From Adiantum capillus-veneris (Eukaryota; Streptophyta; Polypodiopsida; Polypodiales; Pteridaceae), in assembly GCA_014529385.2 (NCBI GenBank), contig CM043956.1, positions 90,536,721-90,600,720 of the forward strand: 64,000 nucleotides of DNA, written 5' to 3'. Positions 43,231 to 56,333 of this stretch are shown here, piece after piece. Under the pieces are notes generated by a model. It was not told the origin of the DNA and made no database searches. It saw only the letters and a list, made by a program, of their open reading frames with translations. How positions within the stretch are numbered: the first letter of the stretch is position 1; the number at the start of each line of letters is the position of its first letter. A program made the translations under genes and the position numbers.

Positions 43231-44414
43231 ACTTGGTGCTCTGCCGCCTCTAAAATCATCATTTTCTTGTGATTACTCTGTCTGTTGGGTTGGTCGATCA
43301 ACTTTGAGGCTTTGGACTTGTCCGTAACCTCATCGTGAAGCTACCTTTTCAATTTTGGCTCATTTGAAGTCAGTTTGGCCTCGTATGTCGAATTTGACAC
43401 TTTGTAACCTTCGAGCTGTTTTCCGCTTTTCGAAGGCTTTACTTGATGGATTTCTCCAAACCAATCATATATATTGTATATGAACCTCATTAGCAAGCCA
43501 TCTACGGAGTCAGATCGGAATCCTTGCCTTTCCCAAAAAACCCTAATTCTCTACTGAGGACCCCCTTGACCCCCAACTGAATGATCATCTGATGATATGG
43601 AATGGTTCTATTATTGTTAGGGCATGCTATGGTTCAGATCCCATCTGATTTGGTCAAGCTTGCAGGCCGCTATGGTCACTTTTAGGTCGTAGGTCTTCGT
43701 GCACTGCTCGGTTTCTAGGGTTTTTTCTAGGGCTTTGCACTAGCTACCGGCCGTACAAAATGGATCATTGATGAGTAAAGAACTTACCCCTCATGTCTTG
43801 TGTGAGACAGCGCTGAAAAAGGTCAACCGTGGGCTCCGGAAATGACGCGCGAAAGAAGCCGAAATGCTCTCTCTGCAAAGGCTCCAAGTGGAAATGAGGT
43901 GGTTTTAGCCTACCCTGGCTATCTATACCCGGACTTCCCGAACCAAATTTTTCTAGATTCCCCCGTTAGTCTTATTAAGCCGTGAGATCTATGTTAGGCT
44001 CAAAATTTTTCAAAATCGGATTCCTATAGCTCATTCTACAAGAATTTTGCAAAAGTAGGCTTGGCCACCTAATTTGGGCTTCCCGCTTCCATCTTCTAAT
44101 TTTGCTGAAAATTTTGTGCCTGTCCACCTTGTCATTCTGATAACCATTGTGTCTTCCGTTTTTCCATCCGAGCTTCCCCGCTATTTATTATTAATTTTTG
44201 ACCTTTTTAATTGAAAAAATAAAAGAAAATAGAAAAATTCTCTCAAAAAGCCAAGTGAAAATCCAATAATTAAGAAAATCCCTTGGAAAACACAACTTTA
44301 TTTTTTTTGTTGGATTTCTCCATTTTTAAGCCTCCTTTTCAACAACATGATAAAAAAAACCCAAAAAAGGGCTATTTTTGATGATTTTTTGATAGTATAT
44401 ACACTATTTACACT
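43231..44414. other. Non-coding stretch inside the proposed inversion
   Basis: No gene recognised. Begins at the proposed left breakpoint. AT-rich, with low-complexity A/T runs at 44200-44400. It may hold an old LTR or further leader sequence, but I see no repeat partner for it in the window. Confidence 0.5.
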
Positions 44415-46353
44415 TGTTGGGAAGATATTATCAGTGAATTTTTCTTGTTGATGAATTATAAGGGCATTTGTAATGGGAATGGCCTATGAACTTAGAGAAT
44501 AGCGGAATTAAGAGAATTAGAGTGAGCAATTTTGAGAGCATAGAGGGTGAACTTAATTGGTAGTAGCAACTTTATCATAACACTTAATTAACTAGGCATG
44601 AACAATACTTTTACAAGAGAGAGAGTGTAGAGAATATGACAACAGTTGAGGACCGGATTTATGTGGAGCCGGTCCCCCCTCCAAAAGGCATTTGTATTAT
44701 AGATTCTCTCATTAAGAGAGACTTGGTACAATACAATCTTTGTGTTCCTTGAGACCTCCTTGGCAATATGGAGATGGAAGGTTCACACACCAAGCTTTTG
44801 CATAATTTCAACAATCAATCTTAGCTTGAAAACAATCAAGAACTTGTGAACATCATTAATCTTTGTGTTCCCTAAATCATTTGAGTGCATGAAGATGTAT
44901 ACTTTTATGCATCAACTTGTGCTTAAACCAATAATTAATCTACCTTGCAATACAATTAATCTACTTGCATTAAGTAATTAATCTACTTGCAATAAACCAT
45001 TAGCCTTCTTGCAATAAGCATAACATGCACTTGTAGAAAGAATTAACTATCCCAAGCCTCAATCCCAAGACCTCAAACACCTTCGAAGGTGGAGAGAGCT
45101 AGCAGGGAATGAGGGTAGGGAAGAGGAAGAAGAAACATTTCATAGGAGAAAGAATTAGTTCCTCACTTATCATACTCTTGTTGTTAGCATACATAATAGC
45201 ATAGTAATGGAGAAGAAGAAGATGGCAAGCTTAAGCATTGAAGCATAGCTCTTGGTTGGATTTGCATTCCATAGCCAAGAGAGTTGGTGTAGGCTCTCAA
45301 CTTCTCAAGGAGCTTCCAGAAGGAGATGGAGCTCTTGCACTTTGCATAGCACACCATGAGAGTGTTTGTGAGTGTGTGTGGGTGAGTGTACCCCCTAAGA
45401 AACCCCCTAGCTTGCTTGGGTCGACCCCCCCTTGTAGCTCATGCTTGAAGCTCATTGGACCCCTCCAGGCCTAGCCAATCACAAGCAGGAGCCATTACAA
45501 GCAATAGGGGTAGCCTTGGGACAAGTGTCCCCCTTTCCCCTTTGAGAGAGAGGAATTGATAAATGCAAAATCAATTAATTAAATATCCTAAATTATCATT
45601 GGACCCCTTGGGTGGCCAACCAATAGGCTTCAGGCACACCTTGAGGGCAACATGAGGAGGAACTTGACAAGTGTCCTTGCTGCCTCTTCAAGCTGGGGTT
45701 TCCCTTGTGTGTGTGTGTGTGTTCTCTCTCATCCCCCCCCTTGTAGGCTCACCCCCCTTCTTGTAGGGATATTTTTGACTTTGGATGAGCAAGCCCCTTA
45801 GTCATCAAGCATGACAAAGCACTTGAACTAGGGGGTGTTCCCACAAGCATCTCAGTCAAGCATCTCAAGGCACCTCAAGCACCTTAATCATGTAGCAAGT
45901 CAAGCACCTCAAGCATGGAGCCAGTCAAGCACCTCAAGCATCTTAATCAAGCACCTCAAGCATGTTGAGCACCTCAAGCACGACAAGCACCTCAAGCAGG
46001 ACAAGCACCTCGAGCTTAGGCCGGGTTCCCACCTCAAGATCAGCCCTAGCTTGCCTAAGGTCAAAGGACTTTTACACACATTATTGGAGGTCTTCAATGA
46101 AGCTAACCCTAAGGTCTTATGGTCCATTGGTTAGCCTTGCTCTTTGATAGACCATCTCTCATTTGGGCCCCTTAACTATTGGCCCCGTGTTGAGATAGAT
46201 CTATAAGCACATGTCTATATCTTAACCCTTGTTCATGTGTATTCTCCCACATTAAGTGATCAGTTTAATATGAGAAAATCATTTGGGTTGGATAGATATT
46301 AATTTTTATGACAGCATTATTAGGTAATTTTGCAAAAAAATCACACATTAACA
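44415..46353 (-). repeat. Possible 3' LTR of Ty3 element Y
   Basis: On the minus strand a purine run GGAGAGGAAGGGAAAAG (about 46359-46375) precedes TGTTAATGTG, which could be a polypurine tract and LTR start. TGTTGGGAAG at 44415 on the plus strand would be the other end, giving TG/CA termini and about 1.94 kb. No second copy is found upstream of Y gag, so this is tentative. The stretch includes short ATTAATCTACTTGCAAT repeats at about 44930-45000. Confidence 0.35.
45835..46020 (+). repeat. Minisatellite of CAAGCACCTCAAGC units
   Basis: About ten imperfect units of roughly 15-18 bp built on CAAGCACCTCAAGCA. The ORFs across it (Lys-His-Leu repeats) are artefacts. Confidence 0.88.
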
Positions 46354-46409
46354 TGAAACTTTTCCCTTCCTCTCCAAACATTGCCCTTAGTTACTTAGTA
46401 CTTTAGTAC

Positions 46410-46889
46410 TTAGTACCCTTCCACCCCTCCTAGATGGCGTTCTCCGAGATGACTGCGTGCATGGGTTGAACAATTGTGTCTATGCACAGCTGTGATTGGC
46501 TCTACCATGATATGAAGATCAATGCAATCGAACTCAATATGTTGTGCAAGAGCTGGGTCTTGAGTATATAACTCAAGGGTTTTCGATGTTGAGGTTTGCT
46601 GTTGATGTCTTCCAAAGAGCAAATCTTGTAGCCTTTGTGCTCTCTGTTTGATAGTACCATTAGGGTGTTTAAGCACGCTGATTGCTTGAGCTGTTGGTAG
46701 CACTTTAGACGGTTGTCAAGGTTTTTCTCGCCATTGGTAGCTCGGTCTGCTTGGTGCATGGTGTTTGAGAGCCTGTTGCGACTTAACTCGCCAATGCTTG
46801 ATTGGTTTCGCGTTGTGTGAAGAAGATAAGTGCTCCTTTTGCTTCCAAACTTTTTTCATGTTAGGTTTCTTGTTCATAGATGCTCGATT
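46410..46889 (-). pseudogene. Unidentified frames downstream of the protease-like ORF of Y
   Basis: The minus-strand frame 46703-46410 (97 aa) reads AISVLKHPNGTIKQRAQRLQDLLFG and is in the position of an env-like or accessory ORF, between the protease-like ORF and the putative polypurine tract. No domain is recognised. It may be the decayed C-terminus of the ORF that starts near 47643. Confidence 0.35.
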
Positions 46890-47643
46890 CTATGCTCGAA
46901 TCCTTGAAACCGTCTTCTGTTTCTTTGGTGAAATTTTAGGCACCCAGATCTGATTTGGTTTATCCACAAGTTGTGCTTTTGGTACCCAAATTTGTCCGAC
47001 TCCTTGCATGCTACTTGTAGCATTTGTTTGTTGAGGAGATGGAGAAGATTTTCTTCGTGGATTGGTCTTCTGATTGCATCCTTTCCATTCCTCTTTGCTT
47101 GGTGCTATAGGAACAATGAGTTGCCCTTCTTTAAGTGATAGCTTTAGTTGATTCGTATCCCAATCTGGTACTGCTTTGTAAGTACGCATCCAAGGAATGC
47201 CGAGAATCATCGTCTTGTTCATGTGTTCATCTGGCAAGCATACAAACTGATGCGTACATGAGCATCCATGTACTGCCACGTTCAAGTTGACTACTCCCAA
47301 TGTTGGAGTTGGATTCTTGTTGCATCCTTTGATTGTCGTTATTCCTGCAGTCAATGCTTGACTTGTTGCCTTCTTATATGTGGAGTAACTGACTGCATTC
47401 ACTCTAGCTCCTGTGTCTACCAAAGCATTGGTGCTATGATTGTTGAGCTGTACGGAGATCCATTCCATCTAACCAATCGTCATCTATTGAAACTGCGTCT
47501 TTAGGTAATTCCCATTGTCGATCATCTAGTTCCAAAGTGTTGATGGGAATCGGTATCTGTTGATTCTTGAGAGCACCTTTATGCTTGAGCACCCGAAGTC
47601 TAGCTTCCTCTTGGGCGTCATCAATAACCTGTTGTCGCTTCAT
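46890..47643 (-). pseudogene. Second aspartic-protease-like ORF, downstream of Y integrase
   Basis: Minus-strand frames 47643-47434 and 47468-46890 overlap and make one protein after a single frameshift. The first part is IDDAQEEARLRVLKHKGALK and PINTLELDDRQWELPKDAV. The second has WISVQLNNHSTNALVDTGAR, with the classic D-T-G-A active site, then KTMILGIPWMRTYKAVPDWD, the flap-distal ILGxPW block. The tail contains two QIWVPK repeats. It follows the integrase C-terminus by under 150 bp. Y already has a protease before its reverse transcriptase, so a second retropepsin-like domain here is unusual. It could be an accessory ORF of Y or a fragment of another element. Confidence 0.7.
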
Positions 47644-49215
47644 CTTCCTTTGTTTGGCTGCATTCTCTTTAGCAATTCATTGGTTAGTGGAAAATTGTAT
47701 TTTTTTAAACGACATCCACTAGTCCAATTAGCCATTGGTTCACCATCTAGGGTTGACAATTTTATTGCTCCACTTGGAGATACATCTTTAATGATAAATG
47801 GTCCATTTCCCTTTTTCTTAAACTTGGGAATATGTTGCTTAAGGGAATAGACTAGAACTAAGTCTCCTTTCTTGAAAATTTTGGCGATTAAGTGGGAATC
47901 AAAAAACTATTTTTGTTTCCTCTTTTGTGCATAGATATGAGCTACAGCAGTTAGCCTCTGCTCGTCTAGCTTTTCCAAATCTTCAAGTTTTTCTGACAAT
48001 TCATGTCCAGTCCACTCGAGAGTCTGTGCTACCCTTAATGTCAGCGATAGAAATTCTATTGGCAGTATGGCATCAAGACCATAAACAAGGTTAAAGGGTG
48101 TAGCATTTAAAGACGTTTTGAATGAAACTCGATAAGCCCATAGAGCAACATGGAGATTCATTTCCCAGTATGTCCTTCCTGAACTAACCACTTTTGTCAG
48201 TACCGAGCTAATAATTTTATTTGTATGCTCAGCTTGTCCGTTAGCTTGTGGGTGATATGGAGCGGATTTGTTATGGATAACCATAAACTCATTAAGCAAA
48301 TACTCTATTACCTCGTTGAGGAAATGAGTTCCCCGATCACTGACAACCTCTATTGGCAGTCCATACCTTGTGAATACATACTCATATAAGAATGCAGGAG
48401 TGGTTCTGACATCATTCTTTTGAGTTGCTTTAGCTTCGGCCCACTTGATCAAATAGTCCGTAGCTACAATGATATATTGAGCTTGGGTTCTATAAGCAGG
48501 TAGCTATATCGGTCCAACAAAATCTATACCCCATTTTGCAAAGGCTCTAGCCCCCATCATTGGTCTTAAGGGCATGCTGTCTACTCGTGTTGGCATTTTT
48601 GCTCGTTGACAAGCATTACACCTTCGAACATATTCTTTGGCATCTGCAAAAAGTGTTGGCCACCATATGCCTGCCATCAAGATTGCTCTTGTGATGGTCT
48701 CACTAGAAAAGTGACCTCCAACTAATCCAGCATGTGCTTATTCTATAATCGGAATATACTCATTTTCATTTGCACAAAGATGCAAATGTTGATCTTTACC
48801 TCTCCGATACAATTGGTTCCCAATGAGAGCATAGTCTCTTGCTTCCGTTTCAATTGCTCTTTGACGGTGTTTACTCATATCCTCAAGAAATGTTCGGTTC
48901 GATAAGTAAGTAACCAAATAGTTACTCCACTTAGGAACAGGTAACATTTGAAACAATGTTACATGAGGAATGGGTGGTTGTTTTTGACATTGAGAGCAAT
49001 CTTTTACAAAAGATCTAACATCTCTTCTCATAGTCGGCCATAATACTCCAAGTCTTAAGATTCGTTGCATAGTTTGGTCTTCCGCAAAGTGAAGTCCTAC
49101 TATGGTAACATGTGCTTGACTTAGGTACTGAGTCTTTTCTTAAGGGTTAATGCATAAAAGAAATATCCCGTCTCGATTCCTTTTATATAGCCTCCCAGCT
49201 AGTAATTGATACATA
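47644..49215 (-). pseudogene. Integrase of element Y with duplicated zinc-binding module
   Basis: Two HHCC modules occur in tandem on the minus strand. The first, near 49130-49000, reads SQAHVTIVGLHF and KDCSQCQKQ. The second, near 48740-48610, reads AHAGLVGGHF and RRCNACQRAK. Each is preceded by a similar QLYRRGKD / RLYKRNRDG segment, so a block of roughly 110 residues is duplicated. The core follows with D (IIVATDYLIKW), D (EVVSDRGTHF) and E (ANGQAEHTNK). The C-terminus KGDLVLVYSLKQHIPKF and GPFIIKDVSPSGAIKL, at 47700-47870, is the usual Ty3 GPY-type region. Stops interrupt it at several places, including one just before the second module. Confidence 0.88.
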
Positions 49216-49220
49216 GCCGA

Positions 49221-50173
49221 TTACTCGATTAAATCAACCGTGATAGGAAGTGTTGAATCCACTTGAGCTATTGTCATCAATGATATAATTTTTTCAGACC
49301 ATCTAGGTATCATTTCCACGGAGAACAAATAGGCATCTTGTAGATCATCATCTACACCTTTAGGTGATTCCCTTGAAACAATCCTGGACAAATGATTTGC
49401 TCGTTGGTGTCTAGTGCCTTTTTTTACAACCACAGTGAAATCAAATTCGAGAAGAATGATGAACCATCTCACTATTCTTCCTATGCTACATGGCTTGTTG
49501 ACCAAATATAACAAAGCTTGGTGGTCCACAAAGAACACAAACTTGTTGGCTAATAGGTAATGTCTATAATTTTTAACGACATAGATCATTCCTAGTCCTT
49601 CTCTTTCAGTGGTGGTGTAATTTTTTCCTGCCATATTCAGTCGTCGGCTAGCATAAGAAATAGGAAAGTCAATTTTCCCATCTCCTGGTTGGGCTAGTAT
49701 ACAACCAATAGGAAAGTTTGAAGCATCTACATGTACGTGGATACCTTATCCCAATCAGGTGCTTTCAATGTTGGAGCTGAGGTGAGAGCTTGATTAAGCT
49801 TCATGAAGGATTCTTCACATGCCTCGGTCCATTCAAAGTGTGTTATCAAGCTATACATGGGTTTTGCAATTATAGCATACATGTAGATGAACCGTCGGTA
49901 ATATCCACAATGTCCCATGAAGGCTTGTACCCCTTTGACTGTTGTTGGTCTAGGAAATTCAGCAATGACATGAATCTTTTCAATATCGATAGCTATGCCA
50001 TTTTTAGACGCTATATGTCCAAGGATTTTCCCTTGTCTTCCCATGAATGTGCACTTTTCAGGGTTTAAGCAAATCCTATAAAGTTTACATTTCTCGAATA
50101 CCTTTTGGAGGTGTTCAAAATGATCAGCTCGGATTGACGAATGTACACATAAATCATCCATGTATACTTCCAA
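49221..50173 (-). pseudogene. Reverse transcriptase C-terminus and RNase H of element Y
   Basis: The minus-strand frame 50173-49727 starts at the catalytic block EVYMDDLCVHS and has NPEKCTFMGRQGKILGHIAS and KGVQAFMGHCGYYRRFIY, the thumb and connection. After a frameshift at about 49735, frame 49634-49221 gives RNase H with KNYTTTEREGLGMIYVVKNY and FFVDHQALLYLVNKP. No archaeal RNase H follows, so Y is not a Tat element. Confidence 0.9.
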
Positions 50174-50179
50174 GAATTT

Positions 50180-51490
50180 TCAAAGATACTCTTTGAAAGC
50201 ATGGCTCATCAATCTCTGAAATGTGACTGGAGCATTAGTTAACCCAAACGGCATAACCCGATAGGCAAATATACCCCATTCTATTGCAAAAGCAGTTTTA
50301 TACTGATCTTTTGGGTCAACCAAAAGTTGATTGTATCTTGAAAAGCCATCTAGGAAGCTGTAAGCTTCTTTTTCTGCCACTCGTTCTAAAATGTGCTCAG
50401 TTATTGGAAGAGGAAAGTTGTCTCTAATGGTAGCTGCATTCACTTTTTTGAGATTAACGCACACTCGTAATTTCGCGTTCTTCTTAGGTACTACCACAAT
50501 TGGAGACACCCAATCAGTGTGTTCAATTTTGTAACTGAATTCAACTTTCTTTAGTTTTTCAATCTCTTCTTTGATCTTCCTGGCAAATGTTTCGTTATAA
50601 GTGTATGGTCTCTGTCTACTTGGTTTCGCATCATCAATCATGGGTATGGTATGTTGACAGATTTCTGGATCAACACCCTTGAGATCCTTGTAAGACCATG
50701 CTAAGATATCCCGGTATTCCTTTAACAAGCTCAGCAACAACTTTTCTTCTTCTTCTGTTAGGTCATTTGCAATGTAAGCCGGTCTAGGCTCTTCTCCTGG
50801 TTCCGCCAAGTCTACCCTTTTAGCGTTTTCAGGTCCTTCGTAAGACTCGGCTTGTTTTCGTAGTTGCCTAACAGGTTGTTTGATTATGATTTTCCGATCT
50901 TGGAGAGTATACTTTTTGTAATGGGATGGAGCATGCATTACATCCTCACCATCCTCTTCCGTGGTTTCCATTTCGATGGTGTATATCTCCTTTAGAGCTT
51001 TTTTCAACTCTTGATATTTCTTTTTTCGCTCGACTCTGGTCATGAGTGGTTTTTTATCCTGATGTTCTTTGTGAGTACCCTTCCTTATTTTTCTTGATGT
51101 CTGAGACATTTTTGAGTCTCCATTTGAAGGATATCTGCCAGTTATTTTGTCCTTGACACAATCATTGGCATCTATCTGCATCAGGAATTGTGTTTTACTG
51201 GAGACTAATGGCATAGGTCGTGCTTTCACAATTTTAGTGTCTCTCTTTCTTCTATACCAATTTTGTCTTCTTGATTTCTGGTTTGGAAAGTCAAAAAACT
51301 TTTCCTCCCTTCCCCTTAAGAGTAATTGAGCCCTCGTATGTTCTTTTTTGGATCCTGAATCTTCTGAGGTAGCTGAGTGTTCATCCAACTCATCAGTTGC
51401 ATCGTAATAGAGATTAGAAAAGACTTGTTGAGCTTTCATCAAGTCCTTTGTTTCCTCATCCTTGTTTTCAATGTTAAGGACTGACATCAT
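50180..51490 (-). pseudogene. Pol linker and reverse transcriptase N-terminus of element Y
   Basis: 436-codon minus-strand frame. It starts with a charged linker. PGEEPRPAYIANDLTEEEEK and YRDILAWSYKDLKGVDPEI follow at about residues 240-290, then HTDWVSPIVVVPKKNAKLRV, NFPLPITEHILERVAEKEAYS and FGLTNAPVTFQRLMSHAF. It ends at a single in-frame TGA just before the YMDD block of the next frame, so one nonsense mutation separates the two parts. The linker resembles element W at 24.0-24.3 kb. Confidence 0.92.
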
Positions 51491-51501
51491 TTGGATGGGA
51501 A

Positions 51502-53061
51502 TTATGTCGTAGCCATCCTCATTGCAAAGTAGGCATAGACGTATTCACGCATACATCCATTGTTACTAAAATTTGAGTCCACTCGAACGATTCGAATAAA
51601 TGTTTTGGAAAGGGTTCTGGTATGTAGGCTTCGTCTGTATAGTCCCTTTCTAGGATACATTCCTCTCGTCTCAAGCTTCCATTTTCTGAAGCTCCGCACA
51701 TCCAAATAGGAGTGTCTTTGTTTAGCCAAGATGGGAGTTTAGTTTAAGCCGAAGAGACTGAATCAAATTCTTGGATGGGTGTTTTCAAGACGTCTCTATA
51801 GATGTGGTCTTTTAGATTGACTCTTGTTATAGATCCCACCTGCTTGAAGTACAGATAGTCGTTTCCCCAATCTTGGATAAGCTGTACCTGTCGCATGAAG
51901 GGTCTTCCCAATATAATTTCATAGTTGAGTTTTTTCCCAAAGTCTACTATGGCAAAAGTGTGTTGATATTCAATTCCACAAGAGTTGACTATCACTTTCT
52001 CTAGTAGCCCTAGTGGTCTTTCAATGTGTCCGTCACGTTTGTCTAACGGCTGGCTGTCCCCAGGATTCCCATACTGCTTTAGTGGCTATGGCTATGCCCG
52101 CTCCATTATCCAGTATTGCCATGGTTTCAATGTCATTATATTTCACTGGGAGGGTGGTGTTTCCTTCTTCCCCTTCATAATATTCTCCGACCTTGTTCAT
52201 AGGAACTGATTGAATCTCTTTGTTTTCCGTTTCATTTTTTGAGTTTCCCAGATTCTTAGAGATTAACCCCGTTATACCCACCTTCTCTAGGGTTTTTTGT
52301 AAATCATTCCATAAGTATGGCCTGAGTTTCAACAGTTCTCCCAAGGTAAGAGTGCATTGGATAGGTGTAGACACGATTGAATGAATGTTGTCTACTTCTA
52401 GAGTCTGTTTGGCTCTTTTGACTTTCGTGGTTTTGCAAATGATAGATTCATCTTCGTTATCTCCCAAGTAAGAAGGTAATGTTTTTAATGTCATTGGTTT
52501 AGATACTCCTGAAGCCTCAGATCCACAATCCCCATACAAGGATTGTAAATCCATATTCATGTCAGATGGTGGGTTATCCAACCAGACTTCCTCTATAGGA
52601 GCCACCGACTTTAAAGTTAGGCTCCCATCATTGATCTCCCTTACCTTTTCCCATAAGTGTCCTGGCCTGTCTTCCTCTACGAATGGAAATCTGACTAAGG
52701 CATCTTCACTGTCCAGCACTATGAGCTCTGGTTCATTTGTTTCAAGGTGGGGTTCTGCTACCACATCAGATTTTGCTTCCATTTCTTCTACCGCAAGTTC
52801 TTCCGGTTTTACAATACTTTCAATCTTGGGTTTCTGTTTATCCAGCATTTCCTGCGTGATTCTTACCAAATTTTGATAAGCTTCCAGCTTAGCTACTTCC
52901 ATGTCTAGAGATGGATAGTTTTTCCATTTGTTTTCCATGTTTTGGCCTGCTTTAAGTCCTGCTTGGTAGGCTTTCAAGGCGGCATTGATAGGCTCAAAAA
53001 TTTTATCAACCAGAATGGATCCTCCAGATTTCACGGTTGTTTCCTTGAATTCACCTGCCAA
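51502..53061 (-). pseudogene. Protease and preceding linker of element Y
   Basis: The minus-strand frame 53061-52033 (342 aa) begins MAGEFKETTVKSGGS and overlaps the end of gag by 11 bp in another frame, so expression would need frameshifting or re-initiation. A long acidic linker leads to PMNKVGEYYEGEEGNTTLPV and the active-site region MAILDNGAGIAIATKAVWES. The triplet is D-N-G. After a frameshift near 52030, frame 51995-51744 gives the flap half: HTFAIVDFGKKLNYEIILGR. The frame 51701-51519 is the decayed link to the pol linker. Confidence 0.85.
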
Positions 53062-54325
53062 TTTCTTTCAACTTGTCATGGGCTAGAATTTTTGCTTTCT
53101 CTTCATTTTCAACCCGTTTTTTTTGTTTTCTCATCTCATATCTTTTCCTTCTGCTCCTTTTGATTCTTTGAGAAGAAACTTTTGTGTTCTCCAAATCATC
53201 AGAGGAATTGTGTTTCTTTTTCTTTGCCTGGGCTCTAGTGATTACCTTGATTGGAACAATCGGTTCCCTCTCTGATGAGCTACTAGGCATCACTTGGACC
53301 ACGTTGAGTACAACTTTTCCCTTGTTCAAAGGATTCTTAGGACAATCTTCCGGAAAGTGTCCTCCCTTTTTGCAACATTGTATGCAATAGGCTTCAATTG
53401 GTTTGAGGTTTTTGTCAGGCTGTGGACATTCGTTCTTCCAATGGTCATCAACACCACAATTATGATAGTTTCTTGTTTTGGGCTTCATCATGGGTTTTCC
53501 CATGGGAGGTGTGACACCTTGATTAACTACATAATACATTGGTGCGAGCTCTGGTGGAGCATAAGTCATGGTTTCCTCCATTGGTGGTGGGTGTGGGCTA
53601 TTCAAATCTCCCTCTACCATTATTGTAGATGGACTAGGCTCTACATAGGGTGTAACAGGCACTAATGCTTGTTCATCTATGACTCCTTCTGAGTGCATGT
53701 ACTTTACAGGCACCGCATTATGCCCTGGATAAGGAGGTTGTTGTCCCAACACAGGTTGAGGTCTCTCCATACTCATTGGTGGTCTTTGAACTTGAGCCAT
53801 ATTAGGCTGATATCTATACATGGGTTGTCCTTGGGGCCTCATGGGCACGTACTGAACATTCCCATCATTCTTTGGTCTGAAGTAGCACTCATGGGTCTCG
53901 TGGTTGGTCCATTTACCCTCGATTGCACACCATTTTTGTGGCCTAGTTGGTTGTCCTTGTGGGCATATCCCCTGTCCTGGTCCTCTCATAGGTGCTTTTT
54001 GCATATTGTTCATCATGTCATTCATTCTTTTTAGCATATCTTCTATGGCTGAGAGTGGTGCCGCAACAGCGGTTCCCACTCGTGCTGATTTTGTGGATGT
54101 AGTCTTCTCGCTTTGGTTATCCTTAGGGACATCCTCTTCATTGAAGATCTCACATTTGTCTCCTAGGTCAATAGCATCAAACACACATGCCTCTAGGGTT
54201 GTATGCTTTTTACTATATAGTATAGCATGAAGTTCTTTGTTTAGCAGTCCCTCCAAAAACAATGATACAAGTCTCTCCTCTGCAAGTATCTCCATCTCTG
54301 GGCATCTGGCAATGTATTGTTTCAT
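53051..54325 (-). pseudogene. Gag C-terminal part of element Y, with zinc knuckles
   Basis: 424-codon minus-strand frame. It starts with the end of the capsid domain (LVSLFLEGLLNKELHAILYSK). A Pro/Met/Gln-rich region follows (about residues 120-270). Two knuckle-like motifs end it: YHNCGVDDHWKNEC, where the first Cys is replaced by Tyr, and CIQCCKKGGHFPEDC, where one extra residue sits between Cys and His. A basic tail (RIKRSRRKRYEMRKQKKR) could bind RNA. It joins 54322-54705 through one frameshift near 54345. Confidence 0.88.
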
Positions 54326-54705
54326 TCGAGTTGCACAATCCCTAATAGACTCACCACATGTTTCTCTTTAAAGCTGTAGATTTGAGCTACCGTATTATGT
54401 TTGATCCCTGTTTTAGAACAAGCAGCTACAAATCCTTGAGCTAATGTATTCAAATCCATGAGAGACCTTGGTGGAATGTTTTGGAACCATTTCAAAGCTT
54501 TTCCTTCTAACGTCATTCCAAATCGCTCGAATTGAGTATGGAAATCGAATACACGCTCTGCTCTTAGCACTTGCTTAAAGCTTGCTAAGTGGTCATATGG
54601 ATCCCCTGATCCACTGTATTTTTTGACCCATTTTTGAAAATCATCTGGTCTAACACGTCTATTTGGTTCAACTCCAGGTCTTCTGGGAGTTGGTGAGTCT
54701 CCCAT
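54322..54705 (-). pseudogene. Gag N-terminal part of element Y
   Basis: 127-codon minus-strand frame starting MGDSPTPRRPGVEPNRRVRP, then WVKKYSGSGDPYDHLASFKQ, GMTLEGKALKWFQNIPPRSL and YSFKEKH, which together are the retrotransposon gag (capsid) pattern. After KEKH the frame should continue GESIRDCATRMKQY, which is readable in the next frame, so a small insertion broke it. Confidence 0.88.

Positions 54706-56284
<1,579 letters not shown>

Positions 56285-56331
<47 letters not shown>
56285..56331. repeat. (GA)n microsatellite at the 5' junction of the LINE
   Basis: Same repeat as 54770-54851 on the other side of the LINE. The two tracts were probably one tract before the insertion. Confidence 0.95.
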
Positions 56332-56333
<2 letters not shown>

